Of a stretch of 64,000 bases of DNA, positions 44,515 to 54,462 are shown in pieces (the stretch's first letter is position 1; every line of letters begins with the position of its first letter). The position numbers and the translations under genes are program-made. Under the pieces are notes generated by a model that saw nothing but the letters and a program-made list of their open reading frames with translations, did no database searches and was not told the origin of the DNA. Source of the stretch: an uncultured Sphaerochaeta sp. (GTDB taxonomy: Bacteria; Spirochaetota; Spirochaetia; Sphaerochaetales; Sphaerochaetaceae); contig NZ_OY781939.1 of NCBI RefSeq assembly GCF_963677315.1, positions 1,550,001 through 1,614,000 of the forward strand. The letters are read 5' to 3'.

Positions 44515-45344
44515 TCCTAATTAACATATATTATGATATACGCTATTAGTGTTTGCGTCAAATAGAAATTTTCCGTATCCATATCGGAGATTAGGGGTTG
44601 GTATCACAAGAGATTTTAAGGAATGGTGTCAACCATTCTTTGGGTACATCCATATATGGTACAAGGATTGCTGAGACGGGGGGGGTATGGGGTTGCCTGA
44701 TGACCTTGTCGGGAAAAATGGGAGTATCCTATAGAGCGACAACGCAAAATCCGAATGGTGGATTTGTCATTTTTTTACACGGCTGGAAATACTACAGATA
44801 CTCCCCTGTTCACCAGATCCTATTACCATGAGGGTAGGACAGCTGAAGTTGGCAGTTTGCTTACCACCCAAGGCAGAAAAACCTCCCTAAGGAGGCAATA
44901 TATATAGAAGACTTCCAAGAAAGTCGACCTTGAATAAAATCGGGCAAGTGCCCTCATTCCCAGGTATGTATTCTGGATGGAAGCCCTGTACCCAAAGATG
45001 AGGGAGAAACGACAAAGTCTATTCCTGTTTCCCAGATCCGGTACAAAGATACTGTCTTTCAGAACCATTCCCAAACAAACCCTTGGAAGGAAGAGGCCAC
45101 TCAGAGGAAGCGTTCCATCCGCTCTATGGTCTGTTGCTTTGATTAAACCCCGAATACATGAAGAAAGTATGTAAGAGGTATGAAACAAGCATGAATTGTT
45201 GCTGATCATAGAATGAAGATACTAATCCTCCCAATTTTATTCTACTTTTTGGGTCAATTTATATTTACTAATCCTCCCAATTATTTTCTACTTTTTGGGT
45301 CAGTTTTAGTTGTTTGATACGATTTAATGGTTTAGAATACCTAT
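44515..45344. other. 830-bp region without a recognisable gene
   Basis: Divergent gap between the two DUF4143 ATPase genes. Short frames exist on both strands (the longest, 128 codons, at 44823-45209 minus), but none has recognisable motifs or a convincing RBS. Contents seen: a small CCTCC/GGAGG hairpin at about 44883-44895 and the tandem repeat at 45221-45306. Possibly the remains of a deleted mobile element. Confidence 0.5.
45221..45306. repeat. Two tandem 40-bp repeats, period 46 bp
   Basis: Copies at 45221-45260 and 45267-45306 differ at 3 of 40 positions. Each begins ACTAATCCTCCCAATT and ends CTACTTTTTGGGTCA, and contains a CCCAA/TTGGG inverted pair about 17-18 nt apart. Located 38 bp ahead of the ATPase gene at 45345. 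It could be an operator array for that gene, or one end of a transposon with multiple terminal binding sites, as in IS21-like elements. No transposase is present. Confidence 0.75.
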
Positions 45345-46616
45345 ATGATAATAACCAATAAAGAGTACTTGCCTAGGTTGATTGACCTGTATATGCACGA
45401 TGTTCTTCACATGAGAGGGGCCGTTCTCATTGAAGGTATCAAGTGGTCTGGGAAGACAACATCTGCTAAAAGGCATGCCAAAAGCCTGATTGATTTGTCA
45501 GTTAATTCTGAGAAAGAAAGGGCGGAGTTTTTGGTACGAGAGAATCCTGACCGACTCTTTTCTGAAGACACCCCAATTCTTATAGATGAATGGCAAAAGG
45601 TTCCTTTGCTTTGGGACACGATAAGAAATCAAGTAGATAAGCGTACTGGCTTTGGACAATTTATTCTTACAGGTTCAACATCACAGACAAAGGCTGCAGA
45701 AACGCTTCGTGCACACTCCGGGACTGGTCGAATTGGAAGGATCCATATGCATACGATGAGTTTATGGGAGTCTGGAGATTCAACCGGGGAAGTGTCGATT
45801 GACACTTTATGGAAGGGAGTGAAAAAAGTGTATGGAGAAAGTAAGCATACTGTAGCTGACATCGCTTTTCTTTGCTCTCGGGGAGGTTGGCCGGAAGCAT
45901 TGAGAATGCGCAAGGATTTATCCTTGAAGCAGGCATACCTGTATATTGATGAAATCTGTGAAAGTGACATCAGAAATGTTGATGGACATAGGAGATCTGC
46001 ACAGAAGATGAGAAAGGTCTTGCAGTCATATTCAAGATTTTCCACCTCAGATGCCCCAAATACAGCAATAGAAAATGATGTATTTGATATTTCAAAAAAT
46101 ACCCTTGCTGACTATCTTAAAGTTCTTGAGGATCTTTTCATTACCAATGAAACAGAGGCTTGGAATCCAAATTTCAGATCCGCTACAGCAATTAGACAGT
46201 CGAATACCAGATATTTGGCAGATCCTTCAATTACAACGGCTGCCCTGAAGATGGGACCGGAAGATTTATTGAACGACTTACAGACTTTTGGTTTGATTTT
46301 TGAGACCCTTTGTGTAAGAGACCTCAAAGTGTATGCACAGGTACTTGATGCGGATGTTCTCCATTATCGCGATGCGGCGGGCCTTGAATGTGATGCAGTA
46401 TTCCATGGCAGAAACGGAAAATATGGATTGATTGAAATCAAACTTGGGCAGAATCGTGTTGAAGAAGGGGCTACTAATATTCTAAGGCTGGCAAAGAAAA
46501 TAGCAGCTTCAAATCAGAAGATTCCAGATTTTCTCATGGTTCTGACAGGAACAGGATTTGCCCACCGTAGAGAAGATGGCGTGTATGTTGTACCGATTGG
46601 ATGTTTGAAACCTTGA
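45345..46616 (+). CDS. DUF4143 ATP-binding protein (2)
   Basis: 423 residues. P-loop LIEGIKWSGKTT near residue 29, Walker B TPILIDEWQKVP, sensor FILTGSTSQTKAA, and the C-terminal DUF4143 domain with CDAVFHGRNGKYGLIEIKLG (D...ExK nuclease-like pattern). Same architecture as the gene at 43330 but only distantly similar, so not a recent duplication. Preceded by two tandem repeats. Confidence 0.88.
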   Translation: MIITNKEYLPRLIDLYMHDVLHMRGAVLIEGIKWSGKTTSAKRHAKSLIDLSVNSEKERAEFLVRENPDRLFSEDTPILIDEWQKVPLLWDTIRNQVDKRTGFGQFILTGSTSQTKAAETLRAHSGTGRIGRIHMHTMSLWESGDSTGEVSIDTLWKGVKKVYGESKHTVADIAFLCSRGGWPEALRMRKDLSLKQAYLYIDEICESDIRNVDGHRRSAQKMRKVLQSYSRFSTSDAPNTAIENDVFDISKNTLADYLKVLEDLFITNETEAWNPNFRSATAIRQSNTRYLADPSITTAALKMGPEDLLNDLQTFGLIFETLCVRDLKVYAQVLDADVLHYRDAAGLECDAVFHGRNGKYGLIEIKLGQNRVEEGATNILRLAKKIAASNQKIPDFLMVLTGTGFAHRREDGVYVVPIGCLKP

Positions 46617-46683
46617 TACTGAAGTCATTCCCAGCAGAAGAGTAGCTTCCTGAAAGCACATACTCACGTGTTCATACCACCCT

Positions 46684-46980
46684 CTATTCTTTTACTTCTA
46701 TTTCCCAGTGGCCATAGCGCTTACCGCCTTTACGTGTAAGCACATTGGCCTGTATCATGCCGGTCATAACGCGCTTAATTGTAGACAGAGAGGTTGCAAG
46801 CTGATCAGAAAGCTCACGTTGATTGATTCGGGGGTTCTTTTGTATCAGCGAAAGTATTTTTAGCTCCAAAGTGTCATCCAAAGTGTCATCATGAGACTTT
46901 AAAACTTTAGTAGGACCAACCACAACGGTAGCGGCCTCATGTAAAGGCACGATAATCCTGAACACATTTCCAATTATTCG
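46684..46980 (-). pseudogene. Truncated AlbA/RecG-like regulator, C-terminal part
   Basis: About 98 codons. The N-terminal RIIGNVFRIIVPL matches the end of the ATPase-like domain of Schlafen-AlbA/RecG-type regulators. Then a winged helix follows (LELKILSLIQKNPRINQRELSDQLATSLSTIKRVMTGMI) with the wing RKGGKRYGHWEI. An in-frame stop at 46981-46983 cuts the frame, and the upstream AlbA part is missing. GTG 46965 could still allow expression of a stand-alone HTH protein. Confidence 0.6.
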
Positions 46981-47099
46981 TCATGGCAGCATACAGGCTT
47001 ACCGTGCCCAGGTATCATCACTGTTTCTCAGAGTTTGTCTGCTACTGCTCATATGTGAACAAAAAAGAGATCCCAGGGATATGATCAATCAGATCATGC

Positions 47100-48692
47100 T
47101 CAGCCAGTATGCACCAAGTCTGCTGCCATCCTTGCGGTCATGATACACGTAGGAAGGCCAGCCGGGCTGACCGTCCACTGCCCTGCACGATAGACATCAG
47201 GAATGGGGGTAAGAACAGCCTTCTTCATATTGAGCATACCAGCCTCTATGGGAATATCCTGTTCAAATGACCAGCCGACAATAGCGCCTTCACTGCTGTG
47301 AATATTTCTCTCAATACTTAGAGGGCTCGCGGTAAAGGAGAAAAGAATATGTTCTTTCAGCTCTGGATAGACCGAAGCAGAAAGGGAGGCAATCATCATC
47401 TCCTTGATACGGCTTTCAAACTCCTCATACCAACGGCCTTCTTCAATCCTTCGTGTAAGTTCGTAGTCAAAGAGGAAACTGACAATGAGTCCACTCTTTC
47501 CCTCTGGGGCCGCACTGCTGTCATTAAGCACAGGGATGGAAATCTCATACGTATTCAAGCGACAGAATGCAGAGAGCCAGGTATAAAAGGCTTCCCTGTC
47601 CAGATCCTCCCATCCTTCCAGTATGGCAGCAAGCTCAGAGTGGTTGAGTTCCCCAAGGCCTTGCTTTGACGGGGTATAGAAGAAATGTCCCTCTGAAATT
47701 CCTGCAAAGTACGAAGGAGGCAAGTCCACTGCAAGGAAGAGGGTAAAGACTGACTCTGCCCCATGGCAGGAGAGCACCTTCTCCTGCTCTCTGGCAATTC
47801 CTCTCTTCTCCTCCTCAGTAAAACCCTCGAAAGAGACCATCCGGTAGAGATGCTTAAGATCGGCACACCAGATAAGCTTCTTATAGCTGTACTCATTCCC
47901 CTTCCCATCGGTCAGCGTCTTACCGAATGCATCCACATGAGTCACCTCAGTCTCTGTCCTTACCTCTGAGCCGAGCGCCAAGAGGCGCTCAGTTAAAGCC
48001 TTAGGAATACTGCCTACCCCTCCCTTTGGGTAGAAGTAATCAGGATAGAGGGAGAAATAACTCATGGCGAAGAAGGCGGGAGTCTTCTTGAAGAAGTGTT
48101 GGGAGACAATATCGATGAGGGCTTTATTCTCAAGAAGATCAGAGAGGAAATGCTCCATCGGCATTCGCATTCGCATGATCGCTGCCCCGGTTGCGAGGAA
48201 GCGCATGAACCAGAGAGGGAATGTAGTGAAATAGTAAGGAAGATTCCGCTTTGCATCCTTGAAGAATGGACTATCACTCCCAAAGAGAACCTGCATATAC
48301 ACATCGAACTTGCCGATGACCTTGATGACCTTATCTACATCATCCCTGCTCTCAGGATAGAGCTCCAGAAGAAGATTCCTATATGCCTCCAAGCTACCCT
48401 TGGAATTTGCATTGATGACCTTGTCCTCAACACCGAGAGATACGTTGCTTGGCAGAAGAGGAAGATCAATCTCCAGCTCTTGGAGCATGGGCTTAAGCAT
48501 GCCAGCATTCTCCAGGGCTCTCACTCCCCCATCGAAAAGGAACCCCTCTCGGGTGAATGAGTTCACCAGCCCTCCAGGGACCTTTCCCTTCTCCAGAAGC
48601 AAGACAGAGTGTCCTTTCATGGCAAGGGAGGTTGCCGCGGTTAGTCCAGAAATTCCTGCACCTACAATGATAATATCTCTGTGTTCAGTCAT
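47100..48692 (-). CDS. FAD-dependent oxidoreductase, phytoene desaturase-like
   Basis: 530 residues. N-terminal FAD-binding motif DIIIVGAGISGLTAATSLAMKGHSVLLLEKGKVPGG, FLFDGGVRAL, a middle YPKGGVGSIPKALTERL segment, and the C-terminal FAD motif VYRAGQWTVSPAGLPTCIMTAR. Belongs to the CrtI/retinol-saturase-like group. No carotenoid genes are nearby, so the substrate is unknown. Divergent from the PucR gene. Confidence 0.87.
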   Translation of the reverse strand: MTEHRDIIIVGAGISGLTAATSLAMKGHSVLLLEKGKVPGGLVNSFTREGFLFDGGVRALENAGMLKPMLQELEIDLPLLPSNVSLGVEDKVINANSKGSLEAYRNLLLELYPESRDDVDKVIKVIGKFDVYMQVLFGSDSPFFKDAKRNLPYYFTTFPLWFMRFLATGAAIMRMRMPMEHFLSDLLENKALIDIVSQHFFKKTPAFFAMSYFSLYPDYFYPKGGVGSIPKALTERLLALGSEVRTETEVTHVDAFGKTLTDGKGNEYSYKKLIWCADLKHLYRMVSFEGFTEEEKRGIAREQEKVLSCHGAESVFTLFLAVDLPPSYFAGISEGHFFYTPSKQGLGELNHSELAAILEGWEDLDREAFYTWLSAFCRLNTYEISIPVLNDSSAAPEGKSGLIVSFLFDYELTRRIEEGRWYEEFESRIKEMMIASLSASVYPELKEHILFSFTASPLSIERNIHSSEGAIVGWSFEQDIPIEAGMLNMKKAVLTPIPDVYRAGQWTVSPAGLPTCIMTARMAADLVHTG

Positions 48693-48865
48693 CTAAGCGT
48701 ACCTCCAAGAAAAGGTTGCTGGAAGTATAACATGACCTACACCCACACAGTATTTGATTATTCCAAAAAACGGTGCACATGATGATGCCTCGTATTCACA
48801 GTATTTTCATTGAGGAGAAGCATCCAACACTTTACAAGCAACACAACATTCACTAGCGTAGCACC

Positions 48866-50395
48866 ATGAGTGTTATGCTATCCCAGTTGTTGGAACTTCC
48901 CTGTCTCAAGGATGCAACCGTAGTTGCAGGCCATGAAGCCCTTGCACGTCCGGTGACCTCCGTCTCGGTCCTGGAATATGCCGAGCCCACAGCCTTGCTT
49001 GATGAATTTTTCGAGAAGAATCGATTCATCGGCAGTGAAATTGCACTTACCTGTTGGTATAACATACGCTCAGACGTCGAGGCACAATGCAATATCCTAG
49101 AGGCTTTAGCAAACTATGGCGAAGTCGCTGTTATTCTCTACTACCTTGGAATAATCGTACAAGAACTTGACCAACGGGTACTTGATGTGGCCAATGCGAA
49201 TGGCATCGCCCTTATCGTCATGCCTGAGGGTAACATCAGTTATCGCTACAGCGAGGTCATCACCCCCGTTATGGAAGCGATCATAAAGGACCGAACAGAA
49301 CAGAGTCTCTTCTCTGGTGACTTATTGAACCAAGTAACAAGACTCCCTGAACACTTGAGGACCATGGATACACTGCTCTCCATGCTGCGGGATCGATTGC
49401 ATACCAGCTTCATTCTCACCGACCAAAACAATACACTGCTCAATGCAGTTGCCTACCCCTTAGCCGCAGAACCTATCCTTGTCAAAGCACTGGATACCCA
49501 TCGCTTCCCTCCCGAATGGAAAAAAAACAAACGGAGAATTACCGCCAGAAAGGGCCCAGCAATGTTTCTGTATGTCATCACGACCGATGGGACCGTACTG
49601 TCACAGGAGGAACTGCGACAGATAGATGAAGTCGTACAACTATTTGTAAATATCTGGAATCCTCAGCATAACCAGTTCATCTCAGAGGAGATGATCAGAA
49701 CCATCCTGCGTGATGAACCGATCAAGATGCGGAGGCTGGGTGAACTGTTCCACATTGACGTGGCAGCGCTCCAGGAAATGTGGGTTCTCATTCCTGAAAA
49801 CAAAGGATTTACCGAGGAACTGTATAGGAACCGATTTGCGGAAGTTTTGAAGGAAAACTACAAGCTTTGCATCTGTGACAGCTATGAGAAACAAATCGTT
49901 GCCTTTACCGATGGAGCCTGCCTTGGAGAGCGTGATGCCATCGCGCAGGATCTTGCTGAGCTGAAGGGAACCGTATTCTCCATCCAACACACCCTGACCA
50001 CCACAGAGGTACGACTCTCATACCTTACCATCCAAGAGACCAAGGAAGCGTGCCATTCCATCTTTCCTGACAAACGTCTCTACACAGCCCAGGATGTAGC
50101 GTTCGCCAAGGATTGTCTGGAGTGTATCGAACAGGGACAACTCTCCATCGAGACCAAACTCCACTGTCTTCGTCCAACAAGACAAGATGCCGAAAGTCTC
50201 AGAACACTTGCAGTTTTATTGCTTGATTGCCAAGGATCGATTGCAAAGACTGCTCATAAGCTCAATCTCCATACAAACTCTGTGAAGTATCGGGTACAAA
50301 AGCTCAATACCTTGTTCGGTTCTGAGATAACAGCCTTCCCTCTGAACTCCTTTCTTGCTTTTGCCTTAGGAGTCAGAAGGATATTAGAGTCCTGA
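48866..50395 (+). CDS. PucR-family transcriptional regulator
   Basis: 509 residues. N-terminal PucR sensory domain (MLSQLLELPCLKDATVVAGHEALARPVTSVSVLE), middle GGDEF-like region, and C-terminal HTH_30 (LAVLLLDCQGSIAKTAHKLNLHTNSVKYRVQKLNTLFG). Probably activates the adjacent permease/DUF917/HyuA operon in response to a purine- or pyrimidine-like compound. Confidence 0.92.
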   Translation: MSVMLSQLLELPCLKDATVVAGHEALARPVTSVSVLEYAEPTALLDEFFEKNRFIGSEIALTCWYNIRSDVEAQCNILEALANYGEVAVILYYLGIIVQELDQRVLDVANANGIALIVMPEGNISYRYSEVITPVMEAIIKDRTEQSLFSGDLLNQVTRLPEHLRTMDTLLSMLRDRLHTSFILTDQNNTLLNAVAYPLAAEPILVKALDTHRFPPEWKKNKRRITARKGPAMFLYVITTDGTVLSQEELRQIDEVVQLFVNIWNPQHNQFISEEMIRTILRDEPIKMRRLGELFHIDVAALQEMWVLIPENKGFTEELYRNRFAEVLKENYKLCICDSYEKQIVAFTDGACLGERDAIAQDLAELKGTVFSIQHTLTTTEVRLSYLTIQETKEACHSIFPDKRLYTAQDVAFAKDCLECIEQGQLSIETKLHCLRPTRQDAESLRTLAVLLLDCQGSIAKTAHKLNLHTNSVKYRVQKLNTLFGSEITAFPLNSFLAFALGVRRILES

Positions 50396-50396
50396 T

Positions 50397-50414
50397 TTTG
50401 TCCTTTTGGACAAA
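50397..50414. promoter_or_regulatory. Short palindrome between PucR gene and permease operon
   Basis: TTTGTCC, TTTT, GGACAAA directly after the PucR stop. Either a weak terminator or an operator for the permease operon about 100 bp further on. No T-run follows. Confidence 0.4.
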
Positions 50415-50510
50415 GATGAAAGCAAATTTTTGGGTTCTATTGATAATTACAAAACGGTAATCCCCTTGTATGCTCCAAGCAAATCTTAATTACTTGCTAG
50501 GAGTGGCTAT

Positions 50511-51779
50511 ATGAGTGAGCACAACACAGGGTTTGAAATTTCCGCCTCACAGCGACAGAGCTGGGGCAGTCTGGCCATGATCTGGATCGGTAGCATGATC
50601 TGCGTACCTTGTCTGATGATCGGAGGAATTCTCGGCATGGGATTCACACTAGGGGGAGTCGTTCTCTGTGTCTTGCTTGGGTATGGAATAGTCTGTACCT
50701 ACATGTGCTTCATGGGCATGGAGGGGTGTGACACGGGACTACCTACCGTCTCGATGGCTGGAGCAGTTCTGGGAGAAAAAGGTGCCCAGTATATCATCAG
50801 CCTGATGCTTGCCATTGCATGTATCGGATGGTTTGGGATCCAGAGTGCTGTGTGCGGCTCCTCGTTCTCATCCATGGTCGCATCCATGACAGGGGTTAAT
50901 ATCCCTGTACCGGTAAGTTCGCTTGTATGGGGTATCCTGATGCTGCTTACTGCAATGTACGGATACAAAGCCTTGAAATATCTCAATTATATTGCGGTTC
51001 CTGCCTTGCTGTTGGTCATGGCCTATGGAGTGTTTGCCGCATTCACCAAGAATGACGGAATTTCAATCATTGGCGGTTATCAACCAGCAGCCCCGATGAG
51101 CTTGGTTACCGGTATCAGTCTCACCGTTGCAACCTTTGCCCTCGGTGGGGTCATCAGTGGGGATTACTCACGCTTTGCAAAAAACCGTGGTGATGTAATC
51201 AAGTCCTCTGTCTTGGGCGTATTGCCGGTGGGACTGCTCATGATCCTCATTGGTGCAGTCCTCTCCATCGTAACGGGACAGTATGACATCTCTGCCGTAC
51301 TTGCATCAGTAGGCGTTCCCGCCTTCGGTCTGGTAGCCCTGGTACTGGCCACTTGGACAACCAACGTGACCAACGCCTACAGTGGTGGTATTGCCGTCTC
51401 AAACCTCTTTGGGGTAGGCGAAAAGAAGTTCAAGATTGCTACAGCCATAGCAGGGTCCCTGGGAACCCTCCTTGCCGCAATCGGCTTGATGAGCAAGTTC
51501 CAAGCCTTTCTCAGCATCCTTACCGCGTTCATTCCCCCAATTGCTGGTGTGATCATAGCTTCCTATTGGATAATCGGAAAGGGCAAGAAGGATCAGGTGA
51601 TCATCACTGAAGGCTTCGCGCTTGACGGAATCATCGCCTTTGTATTGGGTGCCGTTGTTGCCTATGTAACAGGCAATATCGCTGTATTCTTCATCGGCCC
51701 CATCAATGGCATCGTGGTTTCCATGGTCAGCTATATACTCCTCAACAAACTGTTCAAGAACAAGAAGGTGAAAGCATGA
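50511..51779 (+). CDS. NCS1-family cytosine/hydantoin-type permease
   Basis: 422 residues, about twelve membrane segments. CodB-like start SASQRQSWGSLAMIWIGSMICVPCLMIGG and the later WTTNVTNAYSGGIAVSNLFG motif. Proton- or sodium-driven uptake of a nucleobase, hydantoin or related amide. Overlaps the DUF917 gene by ATGA; first gene of a three-gene operon. Confidence 0.92.
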   Translation: MSEHNTGFEISASQRQSWGSLAMIWIGSMICVPCLMIGGILGMGFTLGGVVLCVLLGYGIVCTYMCFMGMEGCDTGLPTVSMAGAVLGEKGAQYIISLMLAIACIGWFGIQSAVCGSSFSSMVASMTGVNIPVPVSSLVWGILMLLTAMYGYKALKYLNYIAVPALLLVMAYGVFAAFTKNDGISIIGGYQPAAPMSLVTGISLTVATFALGGVISGDYSRFAKNRGDVIKSSVLGVLPVGLLMILIGAVLSIVTGQYDISAVLASVGVPAFGLVALVLATWTTNVTNAYSGGIAVSNLFGVGEKKFKIATAIAGSLGTLLAAIGLMSKFQAFLSILTAFIPPIAGVIIASYWIIGKGKKDQVIITEGFALDGIIAFVLGAVVAYVTGNIAVFFIGPINGIVVSMVSYILLNKLFKNKKVKA

Positions 51780-52867
51780 GATTGATCGGATTGAAAGAGA
51801 TTGAAGACATCGCCCTAGGTGCCTCGTTACTGGGCGCTGGAGGTGGTGGAGATCCCTATATCGGCAAACTTATGGCAATGGGAGCCATCAAGGAACATGG
51901 ACCGGTAACGCTGCTCAGCGTGGATGAGATACCTGATGATGCCCTGATCGTCCCCATGGCAATGATGGGCGCCCCAACCGTGCTCGCAGAGAAAGCAGCC
52001 AATGGACGCGAGGCAAAGGCTCTCTATGATCTGGTAAGTAAGTATTTCGGGAAAAAAGTATATGCGTTCATGCCCATGGAAGCAGGGGGGTTCAACAGCA
52101 TGTTCCCCATCGTATGCGCAGCTTCCCTGGGTCTTCCCTTGGTGGATGTCGACGGAATGGGCAGAGCCTTTCCTGAACTGCAGATGGTAACCTTCTCCAT
52201 AGGGGATGTGAGCGCCTCCCCCATGGCATTGACCGATGAGAAAGGGAATGCCGTCATCTTTGAAACCATCTCCAACAAGTGGACGGAAGAACTTGCCCGG
52301 GCGGTGACCATGAGCTGTGGAGGATCGGTGGCGGTAGCGCTGTATCCAATGGATGGGCGAACCGTCAAACAGTATGGCGTAAAGGATATCGTCACTCGGT
52401 CTCAGGAACTGGGAGAAGCAATCCGGTCAGTCAAGAAAAGCACTGAAAAACTCCCTGAAGAGCACTTCCTCGAATTTACCGGTGGGTATCGATTGTTCAA
52501 GGGAAAGATCAGTGACGTGGTGAGGGAAACGAGGGGAGCATTCAATTTCGGAACGGTAGTCCTTGAGGGAATTGCCGACTGCAAGGGAAAGCAGGCAAAA
52601 GTTGAGTTCCAGAATGAAAACCTGACAGCCATAGTCGATGGCGAATATGTCGCCACGGTACCAGATTTAATCTGCCTCGTCGATACGGAGACATTCCTCC
52701 CTGTGACCACCGATGCCCTCAAGTATGGCAAACGCGTACTGGTCGTGGGCTTGCCCTGTTTTCCCATGTGGCGCACCGAAAAGGGACTGGCTTTGGTGGG
52801 ACCACGTTATTTTGGGTGTGACACAGACTATATTCCGCTCGAGGAGCGCTTCAAGGAGGCAAAGTGA
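51776..52867 (+). CDS. DUF917 protein
   Basis: 363 residues, DUF917 family. Glycine-rich N-terminus LGASLLGAGGGGDPYIGKL, EAGGFNSMFPIVCAASLGLPLVDVDGMGRAFPELQM, and a C-terminal FPMWRTEKGLALVGPRYFGCD. DUF917 proteins accompany hydantoinase/oxoprolinase genes and are thought to be part of or assist that enzyme. Coupled on both sides by overlapping start and stop codons. Confidence 0.93.
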   Translation: MRLIGLKEIEDIALGASLLGAGGGGDPYIGKLMAMGAIKEHGPVTLLSVDEIPDDALIVPMAMMGAPTVLAEKAANGREAKALYDLVSKYFGKKVYAFMPMEAGGFNSMFPIVCAASLGLPLVDVDGMGRAFPELQMVTFSIGDVSASPMALTDEKGNAVIFETISNKWTEELARAVTMSCGGSVAVALYPMDGRTVKQYGVKDIVTRSQELGEAIRSVKKSTEKLPEEHFLEFTGGYRLFKGKISDVVRETRGAFNFGTVVLEGIADCKGKQAKVEFQNENLTAIVDGEYVATVPDLICLVDTETFLPVTTDALKYGKRVLVVGLPCFPMWRTEKGLALVGPRYFGCDTDYIPLEERFKEAK

Positions 52868-54420
52868 TGCATTACCGTCTGGGAATTGATGTTGGAGGGA
52901 CCAACACCGACGCCGTCTTGATCGACGATAATCTCAAGGTTATTGCAGAGATCAAGCAACCAACCAGTAAGGACATCTCAGGAGGAATCCTCTCTGCGCT
53001 CCAAACTATTCTGGAAGTATCGAAGATTGACCGATCCTTAATCACAAAAGCCATGCTGGGTACGACCCAGTGTACCAACGCCATTGTTGAACGCAAGCAT
53101 CTGGCAAAAATCGGTATCCTGAGAATTGGTGCTCCAGCAGCAGTGGCCATTCCTCCTATGATCGACTGGGCGGAGCCACTCCAAAAAGTGTCAATTGCAA
53201 CGACAATCATAGGTGGCGGGTATGAATATGATGGCAGGGAGATAGCTCCACTGGACAGAGAGGCAGCAAAAGCCTTCTTTTCCTCCCTCAAGGGACGTGT
53301 GGAAGCGGTTGCCATCAGTTGTGTCTTTGCTTCGGTACGCGACGACCAGGAAAGGGAAGCTGCTGCTATCTGCAAGGAGATCATGGGAGAAGACACCCAT
53401 ATTTCCATCTCCAGTGAGATTGGGTCCATGGGCTTGGTCGAGCGAGAGAATGCAACCATTCTCAATGCGGCACTCCATAAGGTTGCCAAGACGTTTACCG
53501 ATGGATTCGCCCTCAGCTTGAGACAGGAAGGGTTGGTGAATGCTGAGCTGTATCTTTCACAGAATGATGGAACGCTCATGACCATGGAACAAGCGCGCCG
53601 TTATCCAATACTGACTATTGCCTGCGGCCCTACCAATAGTATCCGCGGTGCCGATTATCTGTGCTCCATCAAGGAATCGGTGGTGATAGACGTAGGGGGT
53701 ACCACAACCGATATTGGGGTCATCCAGAATGGGTTCCCTCGTGAAAGCGGAGTCGCCGTTACCATCGGAGGGGTGCGCACCAATTTCCGAATGCCGGATG
53801 TCATTTCCATCGGGCTGGGTGGTGGTTCAATCGTAAAACAACAGGATGATGGGAGTGTAACGGTAGGACCGGAGAGTGTGGGCTATGAGATTACACAGAA
53901 AGCTCTGATCTTCGGTGGTGATACCATCACCGCAACAGATTTGGCTGTGGCTTCTGGGTTGGCGAAGCTTGGGGACCCTTCCAGGGTGGCACACCTCGAT
54001 GCAACATTTGTGCAGAAGGGAATGGATGCCATCAAGCTGTTGGTCGAGGATCACCTCGATGCCATCAAGATCTCCGCCGAGGAGATGGACGTGGTACTGG
54101 TCGGGGGAGGCTCGCTCATTATCCCCAAGAACCTTGTTGGAGCCAAGTGTGTACAGACTCCTCCCCACTTTGGTATCGCCAATGCCATTGGCTCTGCGAT
54201 CAGCAAGGTGAGTGGAACATATGAAAAGCTTGTTTCTTTTGACAAGACTCCCAGGGCTGAAGCAATGGAAGCAGCAAAACAGGAAGCTATTGCCTTGGCT
54301 GTTCAAAGCGGAGCATTGAGGGAAACAGTAGAGATCATTGACGTAGAGGATGTTCCTTTGGCCTATTATCCTGGCAACACCAGCAGAGTAAAGATCAAGG
54401 CGGCTGGAGAGCTCGCCTGA
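52867..54420 (+). CDS. Hydantoinase/oxoprolinase family protein (HyuA-like)
   Basis: 517 residues. ASKHA-like opening YRLGIDVGGTNTDAVLIDD, LGTTQCTNAIVERK, and the central VVIDVGGTTTDIGVIQNGFPR with IGLGGGSIV. Shorter than full HyuA (about 690), matching the compact type that pairs with DUF917. ATG 52867 with AAGGAGG 6 nt upstream; GTG 52864 is an alternative. ATP-dependent opening of a hydantoin-, oxoproline- or related lactam/imide ring is the family's activity. Exact substrate unknown. Confidence 0.92.
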   Translation: MHYRLGIDVGGTNTDAVLIDDNLKVIAEIKQPTSKDISGGILSALQTILEVSKIDRSLITKAMLGTTQCTNAIVERKHLAKIGILRIGAPAAVAIPPMIDWAEPLQKVSIATTIIGGGYEYDGREIAPLDREAAKAFFSSLKGRVEAVAISCVFASVRDDQEREAAAICKEIMGEDTHISISSEIGSMGLVERENATILNAALHKVAKTFTDGFALSLRQEGLVNAELYLSQNDGTLMTMEQARRYPILTIACGPTNSIRGADYLCSIKESVVIDVGGTTTDIGVIQNGFPRESGVAVTIGGVRTNFRMPDVISIGLGGGSIVKQQDDGSVTVGPESVGYEITQKALIFGGDTITATDLAVASGLAKLGDPSRVAHLDATFVQKGMDAIKLLVEDHLDAIKISAEEMDVVLVGGGSLIIPKNLVGAKCVQTPPHFGIANAIGSAISKVSGTYEKLVSFDKTPRAEAMEAAKQEAIALAVQSGALRETVEIIDVEDVPLAYYPGNTSRVKIKAAGELA

Positions 54421-54462
54421 GGATATTCTGCATCATTCATAGATTGCATCAATCACTGGAAT

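Noticed and set aside
44823..45209. 128-codon minus-strand frame in the 830-bp gap
   Set aside because: Composition like random sequence, no family motif and no RBS.
52872..53585. 237-codon minus-strand frame
   Set aside because: Long antisense shadow of the HyuA-like gene; the plus-strand frame has full family motifs.
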